Notes: generated from the letters alone by a model not told the origin. A DNA stretch of 64,000 nucleotides from Maylandia zebra (GCF_041146795.1 NC_135183.1:9784840-9848839); one strand, 5' to 3'; numbered from the stretch's first letter, positions 11,706-25,020 are shown. Made by a program: numbers and translations.

Positions 11706-12677
11706 AGGCTTCTGTCCCCATCAGATTTAACTGCTCCTGTTGGACTCACAACAATCCCGTTTTCACTTGTAATGGAAGAAGCTTCTCTGTAAATTTGTTG
11801 AGGTCACCACAACAAATATGTAATCAATCCTGTGTACTGTAAATGTAGGCGCTAAGTCAAACCACTCTGGAGAGAGGGATTTAAATCCTGCACAGTTCCT
11901 CATCAGGTTTTGATTGTCAGCACTTTCAGACCAAGTTGCAGAACAAAATATTTCTCTGGGATGTTTACACACAGCAGCCTAGTGGTGGATCATTCCTCAC
12001 ACAGAATGCCTGACAGCGAGTTGATCTATAAGCGATTCAATCAGTTCAGTTGTTTGTTCTTTACAACACAAAGCATGAACAGCAGTGCATTGGCTCCTTT
12101 TACCTGTAGCCTTACATGTAAAAGAATGATTTCCAGTTTCTTTCTCACAGTGAGGATTAATGCTTATTAATATAACATGAGCATCACTTTGGTACTTAAG
12201 CTACGTATCTGCATTGGATCAGAACTGGAAAAGTTGGATCAGTGCAGCCTGCATTTTGGTTTAAAATTAGTTTCTTCCTAAAAAAAAAAAACAGTTGCCT
12301 AGAAACGTGCACTCTATTTCTGTCAGTTTGTTCCAAAAGAAACCCAGTTTAGAAAAAAAATTATAATGTAACTATTGTAGTACAGTTTTTAGTTTAATTA
12401 TCATGGATTTTAACATTTTGTGTAGTCATTTGTTTGTAATGTTTTGAGGAAGAACAGAGAACACAAGTTTTGTTTTTTGTTTTTTTTATTAACCAAAAAG
12501 TGAAATTACACATTCACATAAAATTTAAAAAACTCATCTTATATCAATTAAAAAACTACATGTAATATGAGACGAGAAGACACGTACATGTCGTTGGTCA
12601 GTGGGAGTGCTGATGCCAGGGTGGTATGCTGCTGAATAAACAGAGATCTGCTTTAGTTTAATAACCCAACATTTGAC
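11706..12677 (+). other. 3' UTR and downstream region of the MCCC2-like gene
   Basis: No coding exon was seen. An AATAAA lies at 12635-12640, about 40 bp before the Harbinger element, and could be the distal polyadenylation signal. The region is AT-rich with an A-run near 12280 and T-runs near 12470. Confidence 0.4.
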
Positions 12678-12905
12678 CTGGGGCCCGTTCTTCGTACGTC
12701 GCTTACTACATCCAAGATCAAATGACACATCCAAGATCAAATCATCGCGCTAACCGTGAGCTCGCTAATCCGGTTCCCCGAACACACCTGCTGTTGACGA
12801 TTACTACAGCTGGACGCAGGAATGTGACATCACTGGGTGTCGTAAAAGGGGCTACGCATCGATAGTAGAAACATTGATCGGCAACCCGCTGATTGGTCGG
12901 CGAAA

Positions 12906-13572
12906 ATGTCGAAGGGGCGTGCTCGGTATTTTCCGGCAGCAGAGCAAGAACTCATGAGTGAGGGATTTCAGGAGTTTCAGAGTTTAATTAAAACGCAAGA
13001 GAACACTGCAAAGGCTGCAAAAGCAAGGAGAGAGGGCTGGCAGAAAGTTGCTGACAAATCAAACTCGTAGGTAATTTAATAATAATAATAATAATGGATT
13101 GGATTTATATAGCGCTTTCCAAGGCACCCAAAGCGCTTTACGATACCACTATTCATTCACTCCCACATTCACACACTGGTGGAGGCAGCTACGGTTGTAG
13201 CCAGGCTGCCATATCGCGCCATCGGCCCCTCTGGCCAACACCAGTAGGCGGTAGGGTAGATCTATCATATGACACTATATTGTCCAATATCATATGGCAT
13301 TATATTATATTATATTATAATATGTTATATTATATCCCCTTTCACATTAGAGCCACAACAGGACCCACAAGAAAATGGGAACAAGTAAAAGTGGAATACA
13401 GGAGTATTCTACAGAATGGTAATATTTATCTCTTAGATTGCTTTGCGTCTCTTGGCAAGGTAATACTGGCCTGTAATACTCTGTTAGTTTGTTCATAACA
13501 GCAACCAAGAAAAGGGCAGAGGAAAAAAAGACAGGTGGTGGTCCTGCACCCCCTCGTCAACAAGTTGGTTAA
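12906..13572 (+). pseudogene. Harbinger Myb/SANT-like accessory gene, broken
   Basis: Three exon-like pieces are visible. 12906-13067 starts MSKGRARYFPAAEQELM and ends GWQKVADKSNS. 13351-13418 reads GPTRKWEQVKVEYRSILQN. 13502-13572 reads ATKKRAEEKKTGGGPAPP, then stop. The second and third pieces have good acceptors and join in phase. This is the layout of the Myb/SANT-like protein that helps Harbinger transposase find its sites. It looks damaged because the tract between the first two pieces carries a SINE-like insertion and the C-terminus is short. Confidence 0.7.
13080..13262. repeat. SINE-like repeat inside the Harbinger copy
   Basis: Begins with a (TAA)n run, then 'TTTATATAGCGCTTTCCAAG', 'CACACTGGTGGAGGCAGCTA' and 'CACCAGTAGGCGGTAGGG'. 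The same blocks recur at 33484-33775, so this is a partial copy of that family. Confidence 0.6.
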
Positions 13573-13574
13573 GT

Positions 13575-13767
13575 AAATAATACCCTCACGGGAATATCGA
13601 TATCTCTCTATGAGCACACTGTCGCGCTGAGGTAAAGGATCCTGTCTGTCCCGCAATATACGCTGAATTCTGAGGACTCTCCTTATCAATCTTGCACCTT
13701 CCGCAATGGGTTGGTCGCGTATACGGACAGGACATGGCTGCGACAGGCTTCCCAAATCCACCTTCAC
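13575..13767 (-). pseudogene. N-terminal fragment of a Harbinger transposase
   Basis: The minus-strand frame reads RDQPIAEGARLIRRVLRIQR, then RDRQDPL and SVLIERYRYSREGIIYLTNL. This matches the HARBI1-type N-terminal region (the ERYRFSREGI block). The DDE catalytic part is missing: the frame runs into the antisense of the Myb exon at about 13575, indicating an internal deletion. Confidence 0.65.
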
Positions 13768-14227
13768 TTTTATAGCCGTGGTCTCTCATCTTGATTACAC
13801 AAAGTAATTTGCAATTACTACTCTGAAATATGAATTACATCTGTAATAATCACATACATGTAATAGAATGTTAATAGTTCATTTCCCTTTTTTAGGAAAT
13901 GACCTGTATGTATCTGTGTGACATCAATAAAAGGATCAAGTGCTGCATTACCTTTAGTTACATTGATAATATTTATTTATGGTGAAACAGTGGAAAAATA
14001 TCGCTGTTGCTTTCGTATAAATGAAGCGGACATACCTGCGTGGCCGCGATCTAATCCTGTTTACATAAAGTAAACCTGCTCCCGAGCAGGTTTACGCTTA
14101 CGGCTCTGTTGCTATGACAGCAAGTCCCGGATGAGCTTCGGGGAACCGACTGATCCAGGATCACGCGAAATCGTCAACAATCTAATCCGGCTAACCTACT
14201 TAGCGAGGTACGAAGAACGGGCCCCTG

Positions 14228-15249
14228 CTTGTGCAAGCTGTGGACCTGCAGCCAGCTTTATTTCCAATCGTAGAAAAATAGTACTGCTTTTATTTGCATC
14301 TACATTTTTTTCTTCTAAATTCAACAATATAATTGGCTTATAAACAGTGCTGCATATACATGAAGGTCAACGATAAACAGCTAGCTTTCACAAAGCACTG
14401 TGGAAGTTTGATTATACTCCATATTTACTGTATTTGGTGCCAAACTAAGTTGTAACAACCACAGTGTGTACACAGAAACAAGTTTAGGAACATATATGTA
14501 TAAAGTACAGTTAATCCACAACTATTCATCTGGTATTATAACATGCTGTTGATTTTCTAAAAAGATGTTGAAATCTGAAGTTTGAATGCAATGAAGAGTC
14601 AAATTTAAAGTGATATCAAAAGTCCATACGCAACAAGCAATGGTGCTTAATCCAAATGACATGGATGCACCAATATATAACTCTTTTCTAATATCATGTT
14701 AATCTCAGTTTTGGATTTTTAGTACGTGGTCAGACCCATATCCTGCTCATCATATAATTTTACTGGATTGGTAGGATTACATGTTTTTATAGCTCACATT
14801 TCCAAATGTTGCCTCAATTTTGTGATGAGTGATGAATGTATGCACAGATTTATTTTTACAACATGTGTTGTCAAAACAAATACACATTAACAGTTTTTGT
14901 ATTTGACCAAAATTGTTTCAAATACCTGTAGCAAAAATACCGTCTGTGTACATTTGTGGATTTACAACAACAATTACATAAACAAACTGATTATGCAGTA
15001 AATGTGGTTGATGTAATGCTTCGCTGGGCTTCTTCTCACCACCAGCTACAGCTACAGGAAAAATAGAACCAACATGCATTGTGTGGCCAGGTAACATATG
15101 ACAGAGACTGCTGAAGATTTTTATTTTTTTTTTAGCAGCATTGTAAAGCAATGATGGGGTTTCATTTCCATAAGAAAACTCATCTATGGTGGGAGAAAAG
15201 AGCCAGACTGGTGTATTTCATGAAGCACCTGTTTGGAAGAAACGCAGCT
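14228..15249 (-). other. 3' UTR and downstream region of RPE65
   Basis: No coding signal. On the minus strand AATAAA occurs at 14257-14262 and 14289-14294, only 30-70 bp from the Harbinger end, giving a possible 3' UTR of about 1 kb. This is an inference from motif and position. Confidence 0.4.
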
Positions 15250-18200
15250 TCATGGCTTGTAAGTCCCATGCAGGGTGATGGGGATGATAGTGTTGACCTC
15301 TGCCCTGGCGAGCTCTGTCAGGTTTCTGGCATCCAGCACCAGGAGGGAACCTGGTCTCTGCGCACCTGGCTTTACCACAATGCTCAGCAACACACCTGTA
15401 AAACCCAGACACGGGAGGCAACTGCTTGCGTGTTCTACAGCAAACGTTCATAAGGAAAAACGCAAAAAAGTTGTTTCAAATGAGCGTAATGTGTCTACAG
15501 TTAGAGTTTGGGTGTGTAAAGATTATAAAATATGTATATTTGATGCTGAATGAATGAAAGAAAGGATACGTTTGCATCCCATATTTAGGTTGTGTCATCT
15601 GTGCTAGGCAGAGATTTATGTAGCGCTAATAAAAACTTTGGTTTGAAACATACATTACACAAAATCGACTTGTATATCAAACACTTGCCAATGTGTGAAT
15701 GACTGCAGTGTAGCTTAAAATGTAGCTTTACTCATCTAATTTTCCATGAAAACTTAAAGCATTTACAGGAGTTCCACTTACTGGACATAGAAAATAATGC
15801 GCCTTTGGATGATAAACTGTATATAAAAACATGGAGGCGGTCACTTTACCCATTGAGCATATTCTAGATGATCCTTGTTCGTTTGTTTTTTTTTTTACTT
15901 AATATAATGACAACAACAAAAATGATAAGCATCTAATAAAGAAGACAATAATTTAATAAATTAATTTCATGCTTGATTCAATATGATCTGAAAGCCACAA
16001 ACACCCTGAAGACCAGTGTTAGTGTGTAATTCTGTGGGCTAAGATGTGAGAATGTGTCCTACCATCATCCTCCTCTGTAGCTCCGGGTGACGGCACAAAC
16101 AGTGGCTCTGATGGGTAACTGTCCTCCTCCTGCCACACCCAGGTCTCTTTGGTCTGCACATTCAGCTTGACGATCTAAAGCAGCAACCAGTTGCTTTTAA
16201 TGTCTTGTGGAGTTAGCTAACGTCACGGGCCCTGCAACTGTCCTCGTCTCCTGATGTGTTCAATGAAAACCCTTCTTACCCTGTCAGGAATGAAGTGGTT
16301 GAGTCCCAGGCCATAGGCGAAGGAGTACTTCTTCCCACAGCACTTTGAATAGTTGATCTGTGGAAACTCGAAAGCTGAGAGAGTGACACAGAGAAAAGAA
16401 ATGAATATGGGCACATATTTAATATGTTATAACAATCAGTGTATTATGTACCCTTCAGGATACACATATTGGAATATACAGAGAACATGTAAACTATAGT
16501 GTATATGTGATACCCTGTCTTGGTCCAGAAAACAGCACTTCAGGTTCGAGCCAGATAGTACCGTCGCTGTGAAGAACGGCGGTCGCTGTAGTGTACGACA
16601 GAGATACCAGATTCTTCCCCCGATCCTCCTGAAAACACACACAAAGTTGTGTACAGAATACCGTGGAGCTTAAAGATAAAGAGATATCATTCCTAGGTTA
16701 CAGTAAATGTTTTGGCTTCATGCAGGGTTTTTTTTTAGGGTTGAATAAATATGGAACGACAGAACATTTTGTTGTCACAAATTAAAATTATTTGTGATGC
16801 TGCACAATTTTCTCAGATCTCAGATCTTGTATGTCATATTACAACTAGATTTTTATTTGGGCTATTTTGTTACTTCCTGATATGACAAACAAGCTAACTA
16901 ATTGATCAGTCCAATGTTGTAAATCCAGCTCTATGGGAACCATTACAGTAAGGATCTAATAAAAGCAATACAAAGTAAAAATACAATTTTATTTATATAG
17001 CACTTTTAAAGGTAAATATCTCAAACTGCCACACAACAAAATGCTGAAAATACAAAGATAAAATTTGCCCCAAAGCAAGTTTTAGCCTTTCAAAACAGAT
17101 CCCATTATTTCATTATTTTCTGATTCATGAATGTCTAATACCGCTCTCACAGTTTTGATGAAGAGTTTAACGGGTGAAACAAAAGGTATTTAAATACATT
17201 ATTAAGTTTTTAAGTACATTTTCGGTTACACAGAGAGGCTAATGATTGTTATTCCCAATTATACTATGATATAATATAATAATAATAATATAATATTGCA
17301 TCTAATATAAGTAGATTTAATTTAACTTGACCTATATTCAGATAAACAGGTACACATAAATAACAGTGACAACACCTTTTCCACTTATACTGTAGTAGCA
17401 AAAATTAGCTTTAGAGGCTGTGAGCTGACCAATTAAAACTGATATGAAGAAACGATTCCATGAGTCCATTAATCACTATTTGTCATTTACAATGTTTCTG
17501 ATCAATCCTATGACATATTAGATTAAAAAACTGGTAACACTTTATAATACGACCTGTGTATTAGGTGTAAGTACCCTGTAATTATATGCAATTTGCAGGC
17601 CAGCGTTTGGAGGAAACAATGACACTGTAAGACCCACGACAAAGGTGCAAGTGTCCTGTACTTATGTGGAATTTGCAAGCAACAAGTCAGGTTTTTGCAG
17701 GACAAGCCAGGACCCTTACTGGATACTCGGTGGGAATTGAGCTTGCAACTCTCGCTCTAAAGGTTTGTAGTCTTACCACTACACCATCTAGCTGCTACAA
17801 TACCTAATACCGTGTTGTTATAAAGAATTTTCTTCTGCATTTTAAAAAATGTGGCCTGCCTAATCAGTATGATGGATCCTGTTACAGTGCTAAATAATCA
17901 CTATTAATGATCAAACATATAACTGATGACATAAATAACTTGCACTATCTCTGTGTGTAGACTCACTCTGTGAATATCCAGTGGAAGGACATATCGTCTG
18001 ACCTCAGGCTGTGGAGCTCGTGCAGCTGCTTTCTTCACCTCCTCCCACTCCTCTTTCACATTAGCCAGGTACAGGTAGTTATACACAAATTCATGACTGT
18101 AAAGAAACACAGAGAGAGTGAGAGAGAGAGAGATGTCACATAATTGCATGTAAGACACTTGCACATACACACAGCTTTACACTTACCCTTTCCACGCGCA

Positions 18201-21200
18201 GAGATCGACAACGATGAATCCTTCGTCTTCATAGGCGTTAATATGGTGAAAGAGGTTGAATGCTGATGTTCTGAACTTGTGACTACTCAGATAACCCGCT
18301 GGCTCTTTACTGGCCAAGTGGAACCATGTCTGCAGCACACAAACACACATACTCACTGACCAGATGATACCAAGCAGACACACATGACCAATCAATTAAC
18401 TTTTTCCCAGGAGAAGGCTCAGAAACTTGGAGCAAGCAGGTGACTTTAGTAAATAGCACAGCTGTGTGGCTTTTAGTGAAATTAATGCAAAAGAGTCCAA
18501 AAGATCTAATATAAATTATATTCAGATATTGCAGGTGTTTGTAACTCCAGCATTCAAGAACAGACTGGATTCCAGGGGCCTTCTTTAATGCCTGTGCCCT
18601 GCCTACCCCCATGCTGGCGTTGGGCTCAAAGCAGTCCATGTATGTGGCTCCTCTGAAGCTCCAAGCTGACAAGAACTTGAGCAGGTTGATCTTCACCGGC
18701 TGCTCCACGAATACAAAATAGTTGTCTGTCATACCGAAGCTGGAGACAGATAAGCAAAACAGTGAAAGACACTCAGAGGCAAAGCACAGTTCATCTTAAT
18801 GGTAAAACGTCAAATACAAAGAGAAAGGAACAAAAACAAAAACCAGGCTTTGTGTACATGTATGAGATAACTCTGTACCTGTGTACGTAGGAGGGTTTAA
18901 GCCTCTCACTGCTTGGCAGCTGGACCAACACTTGGGACTTCTCTATGGGGTCTGATTTATCTGGAATCACAGAGATACAAACATATACATTGTTCCTGAC
19001 AATTTTATTTGAATTCTCTGCATTCTGCTTGCTTCAACTTTTCTTTTAAACCTTTTTCTTTTTTTAAATCTTTGTCTCATTTTCTTTTCTCCTTTTTTCT
19101 GTTATCCACCGTTTTCTTCTATCCTGTTCGCTCCCTTTTTATCTATCATATTCTTCTTTTTTCTTGACAGTCTATCGTCGCGGTAACAAACAGTCAGTGC
19201 TTAAAAGCTTATCTGGAAAACTCAGGCATGATACTCCTTTCAAACCCAAATCTCTATAAGATAAAAATTTACAATATAATTTAAAGGTCAATAAACATCA
19301 ATAAACATAATAATAATAAAATAATAAAATAATAATCAATTAAAACATATCCATTGATAGTCATTGAGAGTATTGTGTATAATGAACTCACCTTTCGGAA
19401 CAGGTGGGATCTTAACAATGTTATAAGCCAGACTCATGTTCTTGCCAAAGCAGTTGCCAATGTTGTAGAGCGTGCCATCTCGTTCAGTGTGGGGGTGGGC
19501 GGTCACCCCATTCACTGAGAGGTACTTACAAAGATCCACCTATTGCAAATTGGAAGACATTCAAGTTGAAAGCTAAATATGTAAAATCACAACCGGAAAC
19601 AGTCATAGATGCTGCAAGGAAAGAATAATAAAGCAACTGAAAATGCAGCAATGTTGAAAACTAGAACTCTTCCTTCTGGCATATTTGGGGAGGGTATAGG
19701 TTTAATAACGCTACCAGAAAATGACGATGGCTCTAGCTTACTGTAAATTTAAACCAATCAGCTCCCACCTTTTTTAATGTCTCCAGTGAATCAGGGTCAA
19801 CTTTGGTAATGTAGTTGGTCTCAGTGACTGCGTAGAAGTCTTCACCAATCGGGTAGACGTTCACTAAACAGTTATCAGTCACTTCAATGCCTCTGAAGTA
19901 AGTAAAGAACCTGAAATTACAAGCACGAGGAAAACTTTATATTAAACCAACCGTTTCCCTAAACCCATAGTAATAATACAACAACACAGGCACAACATGA
20001 TAAGATCAGTGTATGTGAACCAAAAGCTCAAGTTTGACACTGTTTTACTCCTGGGATTTGTAAAGCATCAAAGAGGGAGGATACCTTAATATGGTCATCT
20101 CAGGAACCCCAACCCACCTACTGGTAAAACTACCTGTTTCTGATGAAGGTTGAGTTACAAGGAGGGAGCTAAATGGATTGTTTACAGTGTATGAGCTGAG
20201 AGGATGCACCAAGGCTCATTATAATATAACATGGATATTTATTAGAATATTGATAGTTATTCATAACTATGACTCATGAAAACTACTATATGAAGTTCCA
20301 GAATAAAAATATAGCACTGGGAATGAGCACGGTTCATTTAAGAACACTGAAAGGGGATATGTGGAACATAAATGACAAACACTAAGGATTTTTTTTTAAA
20401 TCTATAAATAGATCTTGAAAAAAAAAACCCCAACAGGTTTCTCCATTTGAACGCTTTCAACATCGTGCACTTCACAACCACAGGAATGTTGGACGCTTCC
20501 AGTCTAACTGTTCAGTACAGTCTCCTGGCCTCAGCTTCGCGCCAAATGAAAGGTTTTATCTTCTTATCTTGTTTTTTTGCAATACATCAATAAACCAATA
20601 ATAAAGAAATAACCGTACATTGACAATTGATTAAATGGAAAATCAAATGAGAAAAGCACGTTTAAATGCAATCAAGGAAGCACAATAATTTAAGTCATAT
20701 AAATAAAATGTTTTTTAATTGAATTGCATATTAAGTTATTTATTTATTGAGCTATTTGTTTTAATTCGACAGCTTTTGTACAGTGTAATGTTCCTTTTGT
20801 GTGCATTTTAGGGCATGGGTTTGGGATTACCTTGAGAAGATGTTTTTGCAGGGGTCTGGGTAGGCTGCCGTGCCAAACTCAGTGATGACAACTCTGTTCT
20901 CTGTCATGGCCCGAACATAAGCATCTGTCCTAATAAACCTGAGCACAAACATCAACTAGTATGTCAGCTGTTTTTGAATCCCACTCATATTACTTAAAAG
21001 ATTTTCATTGTGACACGTGACTGAAATCTTTGAAACACAAAAAGCCTTCTTCATTCGTTGCCTGTTTCATTGCAACATCCCACTTTTCCTCAGCTGCAAA
21101 GAACTGCAAACCAAAATCAGATGTCATAAAAACCCACAACTGGAGCTTGGAGCTGCTGGGAATATGAGAACCAGATTTTCTTCTTCTTCTTTTTCTTTTG

Positions 21201-24200
21201 TGATTTAAGAAAAAATGCCTTAACGTCCTGATGTCAGTACAGCTAGAAACGTACGTTCTTAAAAGGTATTTCCTCAGAATACTGCAACTTGAAATATGAA
21301 ATATTAAAAATAATGTGCTCTGCTTTTGTAGATTAATCCGTTTTCTTACTTCCGGTAATAAGTCACCTGACCGTTTTTCAGGTCAAACTTGTGGATGAGA
21401 GCCTGTCCATCAAACAGGTGCTGGAAATGTTCATCTCCCACCTCGAAGAGACCTGGACCCATCCTCAGAAGACTTCCCCCCAGCCATGACGGGATAACAC
21501 CTGCAGTGATAAAACCATCAAACGAAGCCGTGCACATCCTGACCACATGATGCCACATTCTGCTGTCTAAAAACTCAGACTATAGGATTCTGTCTACACT
21601 TGTTTTCACACTATGCACATCAAGTGGTTAGTATCAAACTTTACCCATTTCTAACACCCCAGTGTCACTTATAACACTACAGTATTTTTATCCACAAGAC
21701 TGATCCTGGCAGTAACACCAAAAATGCATTTTGCGTAGATGGGTGAACAGGTCAGGCCTGAAGCTGAGTATATCTCAGACTAAGTCAGACTAATGTCTTC
21801 TCTCTATTTTCCTTGCATCAAAGGATTTACTTTCACAGTAGCCTTTATGTTAACCAATGTACAACATTTAGTTCAATCAAAAAACATTATACTCCATGAG
21901 GCAGTACATATACATGCCACACATATACATATTTATATTTATTCGTATATGTTACATAATAATGTTATTATAAATCCTAACTATTGATTTTCTTAAGTAT
22001 TATGTTCATTTTATTATCCTTCTGTGATAGCAATGTTTGTGTCTTTTGCGTGTCATGTTCAATGTACGTTACCTGTGAGTAACCTAATGGTCACCAAAGG
22101 AGTTTTATTTGAGTAAACACTAAATACAGAACTAACAAATAACTATACGTAATTTAAAAAAGCACACTTGTGTAGTGATAATGCTGGCCAGTGTATTTTC
22201 AGGCGTTATGCTACTATGCCGTACATATTTATTTTAGTGTATATTAGATGATTGCGTTAATATAATCCGCTAACTTGTGTTTATTGTTTCACTATGACTT
22301 TGAAATAGGCAGTGCACTTGTGGATGTCATAGGAGAAATGCCTTTTGCAGATGTTTCCATTTGACATTTCAGATGATAAAAAAATAGGAGAAACCGCACG
22401 CTTGTGATGAAATTTAGTTGTTATATCAATGCAACCATCAGTGGAAGTTTTCAAGAGAGGGGTTAGAAAACCATAAATGTAGATTCCATGTGAGGAAACA
22501 CAGCCAGTGTAAAATGCTTTAGCCCTGCATGCAATCTGAAGGCCACCAGATGGGGATAGCTGTGGTTACTGAAAGTGTTCAGGTCCCACAGCAGTCTATG
22601 GGAAAAGTCTTCCCGCATTCCCCTGTGTTAACCCTTTCCTGAGTTTATGGGCTCAGTCACTTATTTCATGAAGAACAGTGAAGTCTATTTTGTAAATCTT
22701 GGTTATACTACGTTTCAGAATGACATGTCAATTTGTTGATGACTTGTGATTGACAAGTAGTTAGGGAGAGAGCAATCACACCTGCCCGTGTTTGTCGCAC
22801 CTGCTTAAATTTTTGGTGACAATGAAAACACCAATCATGACGTTTCAAAACTGCACTTTAGAAATCAACAGATGACATTGTGACAGTAGCTGTATGTCCA
22901 GTTTTTATACTGTGCATGGCCTGGATCCTTCCCCTCCCCCTTTCCTACAGTCCATCATTGTAAACATATGCAGTGACATGACCTGAAAGTTGTTGCGCAA
23001 GTTATAAAAGCAAACCAATATACTTTTAAGTTTAGAAAAATGGGCTCCCCCTTGTATACCTGCCATTACCTGCCACCTTCACACTGCAAATGTGAACATA
23101 TAATAGAAGAGTGTGGCACATTGTTCTTTGCTTCTGCCACTCATAAGTAATAGTCATCAGATCATAGATGCAAGTTTACGGAGACAGGAGATCTATCACA
23201 GCTAAATGTTCCTCAGCAAAATAAAGAATTTCTAATTTCCCACATGTGATCCTTGATTTGTTCATAATTGCCCAACCTGTAATGATAAATCTTTAGAGGA
23301 CTCTCATAATATCTAAAGCATATTTAACTGCAGATTATTCATTACCACTAAATCAGAAATCTCATGAACACTGGTACTGGAGGAAATTTCAGGTGATTCG
23401 CTGTCTTGGAACCATAAATGTTAGTGATTAAAGCCACACTGCCATCGACACAGCCATGCATTGCTACTTGTTTTTTGTCAGTCGCTCTTTCCTACCAGTG
23501 ATAACTGCTGGTATGGGTTCACTCAGCTCCTCCACAGACTCAAAGATCTTCTTGTAGCTGGCAGCAGGATGCTCCACGCTGCAAACAAAATACAAAAAGT
23601 TTTTCTTTTTTGGACTTCAGAAATAATGAAATATGTCTACAAGTTTTCTCAACTGCTTGTTCCTTGTTTGTCTTGTTAACAGCCAGTTCGTTTGTCGTTT
23701 GTTGGATATCTTACCCATTGTCCTCCCCTCAAAGGGAGGAAGTATGTAATTGATTCCATTTGTTTGTTTGCAGTCTAGCATCCATAGCTGTCAAGATATC
23801 ATTTCCACATTTTCTCAGACGGTAGATACCAACAACAGCTCGAGCTGATTTACTTTTTGTGAAAATCAGGTCAAAGTCCAGGTCACACTGCATTATATTT
23901 CCTCAGCTGTCTTCAAACTTCACAGAAGTACAGTGGGCCTCCTCTGGGGGTTCTGAGTGGTCTTGTTTTGTCATGTATTATTATTTTTGTGTTTTCTTAC
24001 ATTTCTCTATTCCTTTTAAAATCAACATTCTTTCTCACAGTTTTGTTTTGCTTTGTTGCATTTGTGTAGAAGCAGGGCTGAAATTCTTCCTCAGTTACTG
24101 GGCCAAGATTCCTTCAGAGTACATACATCAGCTTTTCTAAGCTTTTCTAAGATCCATCGAGTATTTTACTACAGCACCAGTGACTTACTGTGAAATTTCA

Positions 24201-24428
24201 GGTTGAAACTCCCGAGGTAAACTGTTTGAAATCTGCTCCGATGACTCATCATCAGATCATTTCGAGCAGAGCAGAACAAAGCACGTCTGCCAGCTGCTTT
24301 CTGTTATGTTGTTGGGGAAAACCAGCAAAACCCAACCTTGAAAAGTCATTTTCAACCTTTCAAGCTTTTGTCTTCACTGCCATGCATCTGAGAAACTAAA
24401 GAGAAGGTGTTACTCACCGGCTGACCAT
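15250..24428 (-). CDS. rpe65a: RPE65, retinoid isomerohydrolase
   Basis: Fourteen coding exons in transcript order: 24418-24428, 23496-23578, 21350-21500, 20831-20938, 19769-19910, 19392-19539, 18879-18960, 18607-18739, 18187-18329, 17967-18096, 16514-16628, 16280-16374, 16063-16174, 15250-15395. The sum is 1599 nt, 532 aa, the family's length. RPE65 is the iron-dependent, membrane-associated enzyme of the retinal pigment epithelium that turns all-trans retinyl ester into 11-cis retinol. Iron ligands are visible at His180 (AHPHTE), His241 (YVHSFG), His314 (NLFHHIN) and His527 (TLHGTYKP). Second-shell acids are Glu148, Glu418 and Glu470, and Cys112 (PDPCK) is the membrane-anchoring cysteine of the family. 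The start MVSRVEHP is typical. Teleosts carry several rpe65 copies; the DEPDC1 neighbour points to the ancestral locus, hence rpe65a (suffix inferred). BCO1/BCO2 are excluded by the close match along the whole length. The last intron of the first half, 21501-23495, is repeat-bearing. Confidence 0.95.
17520..17805 (-). repeat. tRNA-derived SINE in RPE65 intron 10
   Basis: Read on the minus strand, 17730-17805 has an A-box-like TGGTGTAGTGGTAAG and, about 35 nt on, a B-box-like GAGTTGCAAGCTCAATTCCC, giving a tRNA-like head. The body toward 17520 carries two similar blocks (about 17566-17600 and 17646-17684), each with a CCTGTA...ATTTGCA pattern, and ends at 'GGTAACACTTTATAATACG'. The family was not identified. 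Confidence 0.5.
22530..22925 (+). repeat. Common teleost interspersed repeat in RPE65 intron 2
   Basis: Contains 'GAAGGCCACCAGATGGGGAT', 'CAGTCTATGGGAAAAGTC', 'TTTATGGGCTCAGTCACTTA' and, at the far end, a 'GTATGTCCAGTTTTTATACT' block. I recognise this order from a repeat found across many fish genomes. It is diverged and non-coding. Confidence 0.55.
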
Positions 24429-24484
24429 GCTGCTACGCTCTTCACACACTTTCACACAAGCTGCTTACAAAAGAGGCTCTGGCT

Positions 24485-24496
24485 GGTATTTAAACC
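24485..24496 (-). promoter_or_regulatory. TATA-like element of RPE65
   Basis: On the minus strand GGTTTAAATACC lies 57-68 nt upstream of the ATG, giving a plausible TATA box with a start site about 30 nt downstream and a short 5' UTR. The element is itself palindromic. A long pyrimidine-rich stretch (24540-24675) lies just upstream. No reporter evidence is available from sequence alone. Confidence 0.5.
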
Positions 24497-24949
24497 CTGC
24501 ACAGATTTCCTGTGGTAAGCAATGGAAACGGTGCCCCATCCACCCTCCTCTCCTTCTCCCCTCCCCTTTTCCATCCCTCCTCGCTCCCCGTCCTCCTCTC
24601 CTCCTCTTATTTTCCCTTCATGCCTTTTGCTCCCCCTTTTCAGCACCCCTTCCCAAACCTCTTCCACCTCCCCCCAAGTCTTAACCAGAGCTGAACAAGC
24701 CAGCTTTGTGTCCTCTCCTTTCAGACGCCAGGCCCCCGGCTCTTTGCAGAACTTTCTCCGGCCCACCTAAACAAGGTCTGGGAACACAAACAGTCACCAG
24801 TGATGTGGGTCAAACTAGCAAATTCAGCCTTTAAAAGCAGTGTGTTTGAAGGTGGATATGCTTGCAGAAAGAATCTTATCTAATTAGTTCCAGACAGCTT
24901 TGACAAAGGCTGAGAAACTATTTTAATTAGCTACTCAGTGAGGAAGGAG

Positions 24950-24952
<3 letters not shown>

Positions 24953-25018
<66 letters not shown>
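24953..25018. repeat. (CA)n microsatellite
   Basis: An uninterrupted dinucleotide run of about 33 units, about 0.5 kb upstream of the RPE65 start codon. Confidence 0.97.

Positions 25019-25020
<2 letters not shown>

Larger units (their letters stand above)
12681..14224. mobile_element. Degenerate PIF/Harbinger-type DNA transposon
   Basis: The terminal inverted repeats begin GGGCCCGTTCTTCGTAC on the left and end with the exact inverse on the right. A matching TTCCCCGAA-type inner block lies at 12773-12781 and 14139-14147. The 3-bp direct repeat CTG (12678-12680, 14225-14227) fits Harbinger target duplications. Inside are both hallmark Harbinger genes in decayed form: a Myb/SANT-like gene on plus and the N-terminal part of a transposase on minus, arranged convergently. 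A SINE-like repeat and an ATATT-rich stretch sit between Myb exons. The catalytic core of the transposase is absent, so the copy is not autonomous. It lies between the convergent MCCC2-like and RPE65 genes. Confidence 0.85.

Noticed and set aside
13266..13330. ATATT-rich stretch considered as a regulatory AT-hook or origin-like site
   Set aside because: It is a simple-sequence run inside the Harbinger copy, best explained by slippage.
24452..24770. Overlapping open frames on both strands
   Set aside because: Product of a pyrimidine-rich tract upstream of RPE65. The translations are low-complexity Pro/Ser or Gly/Glu.
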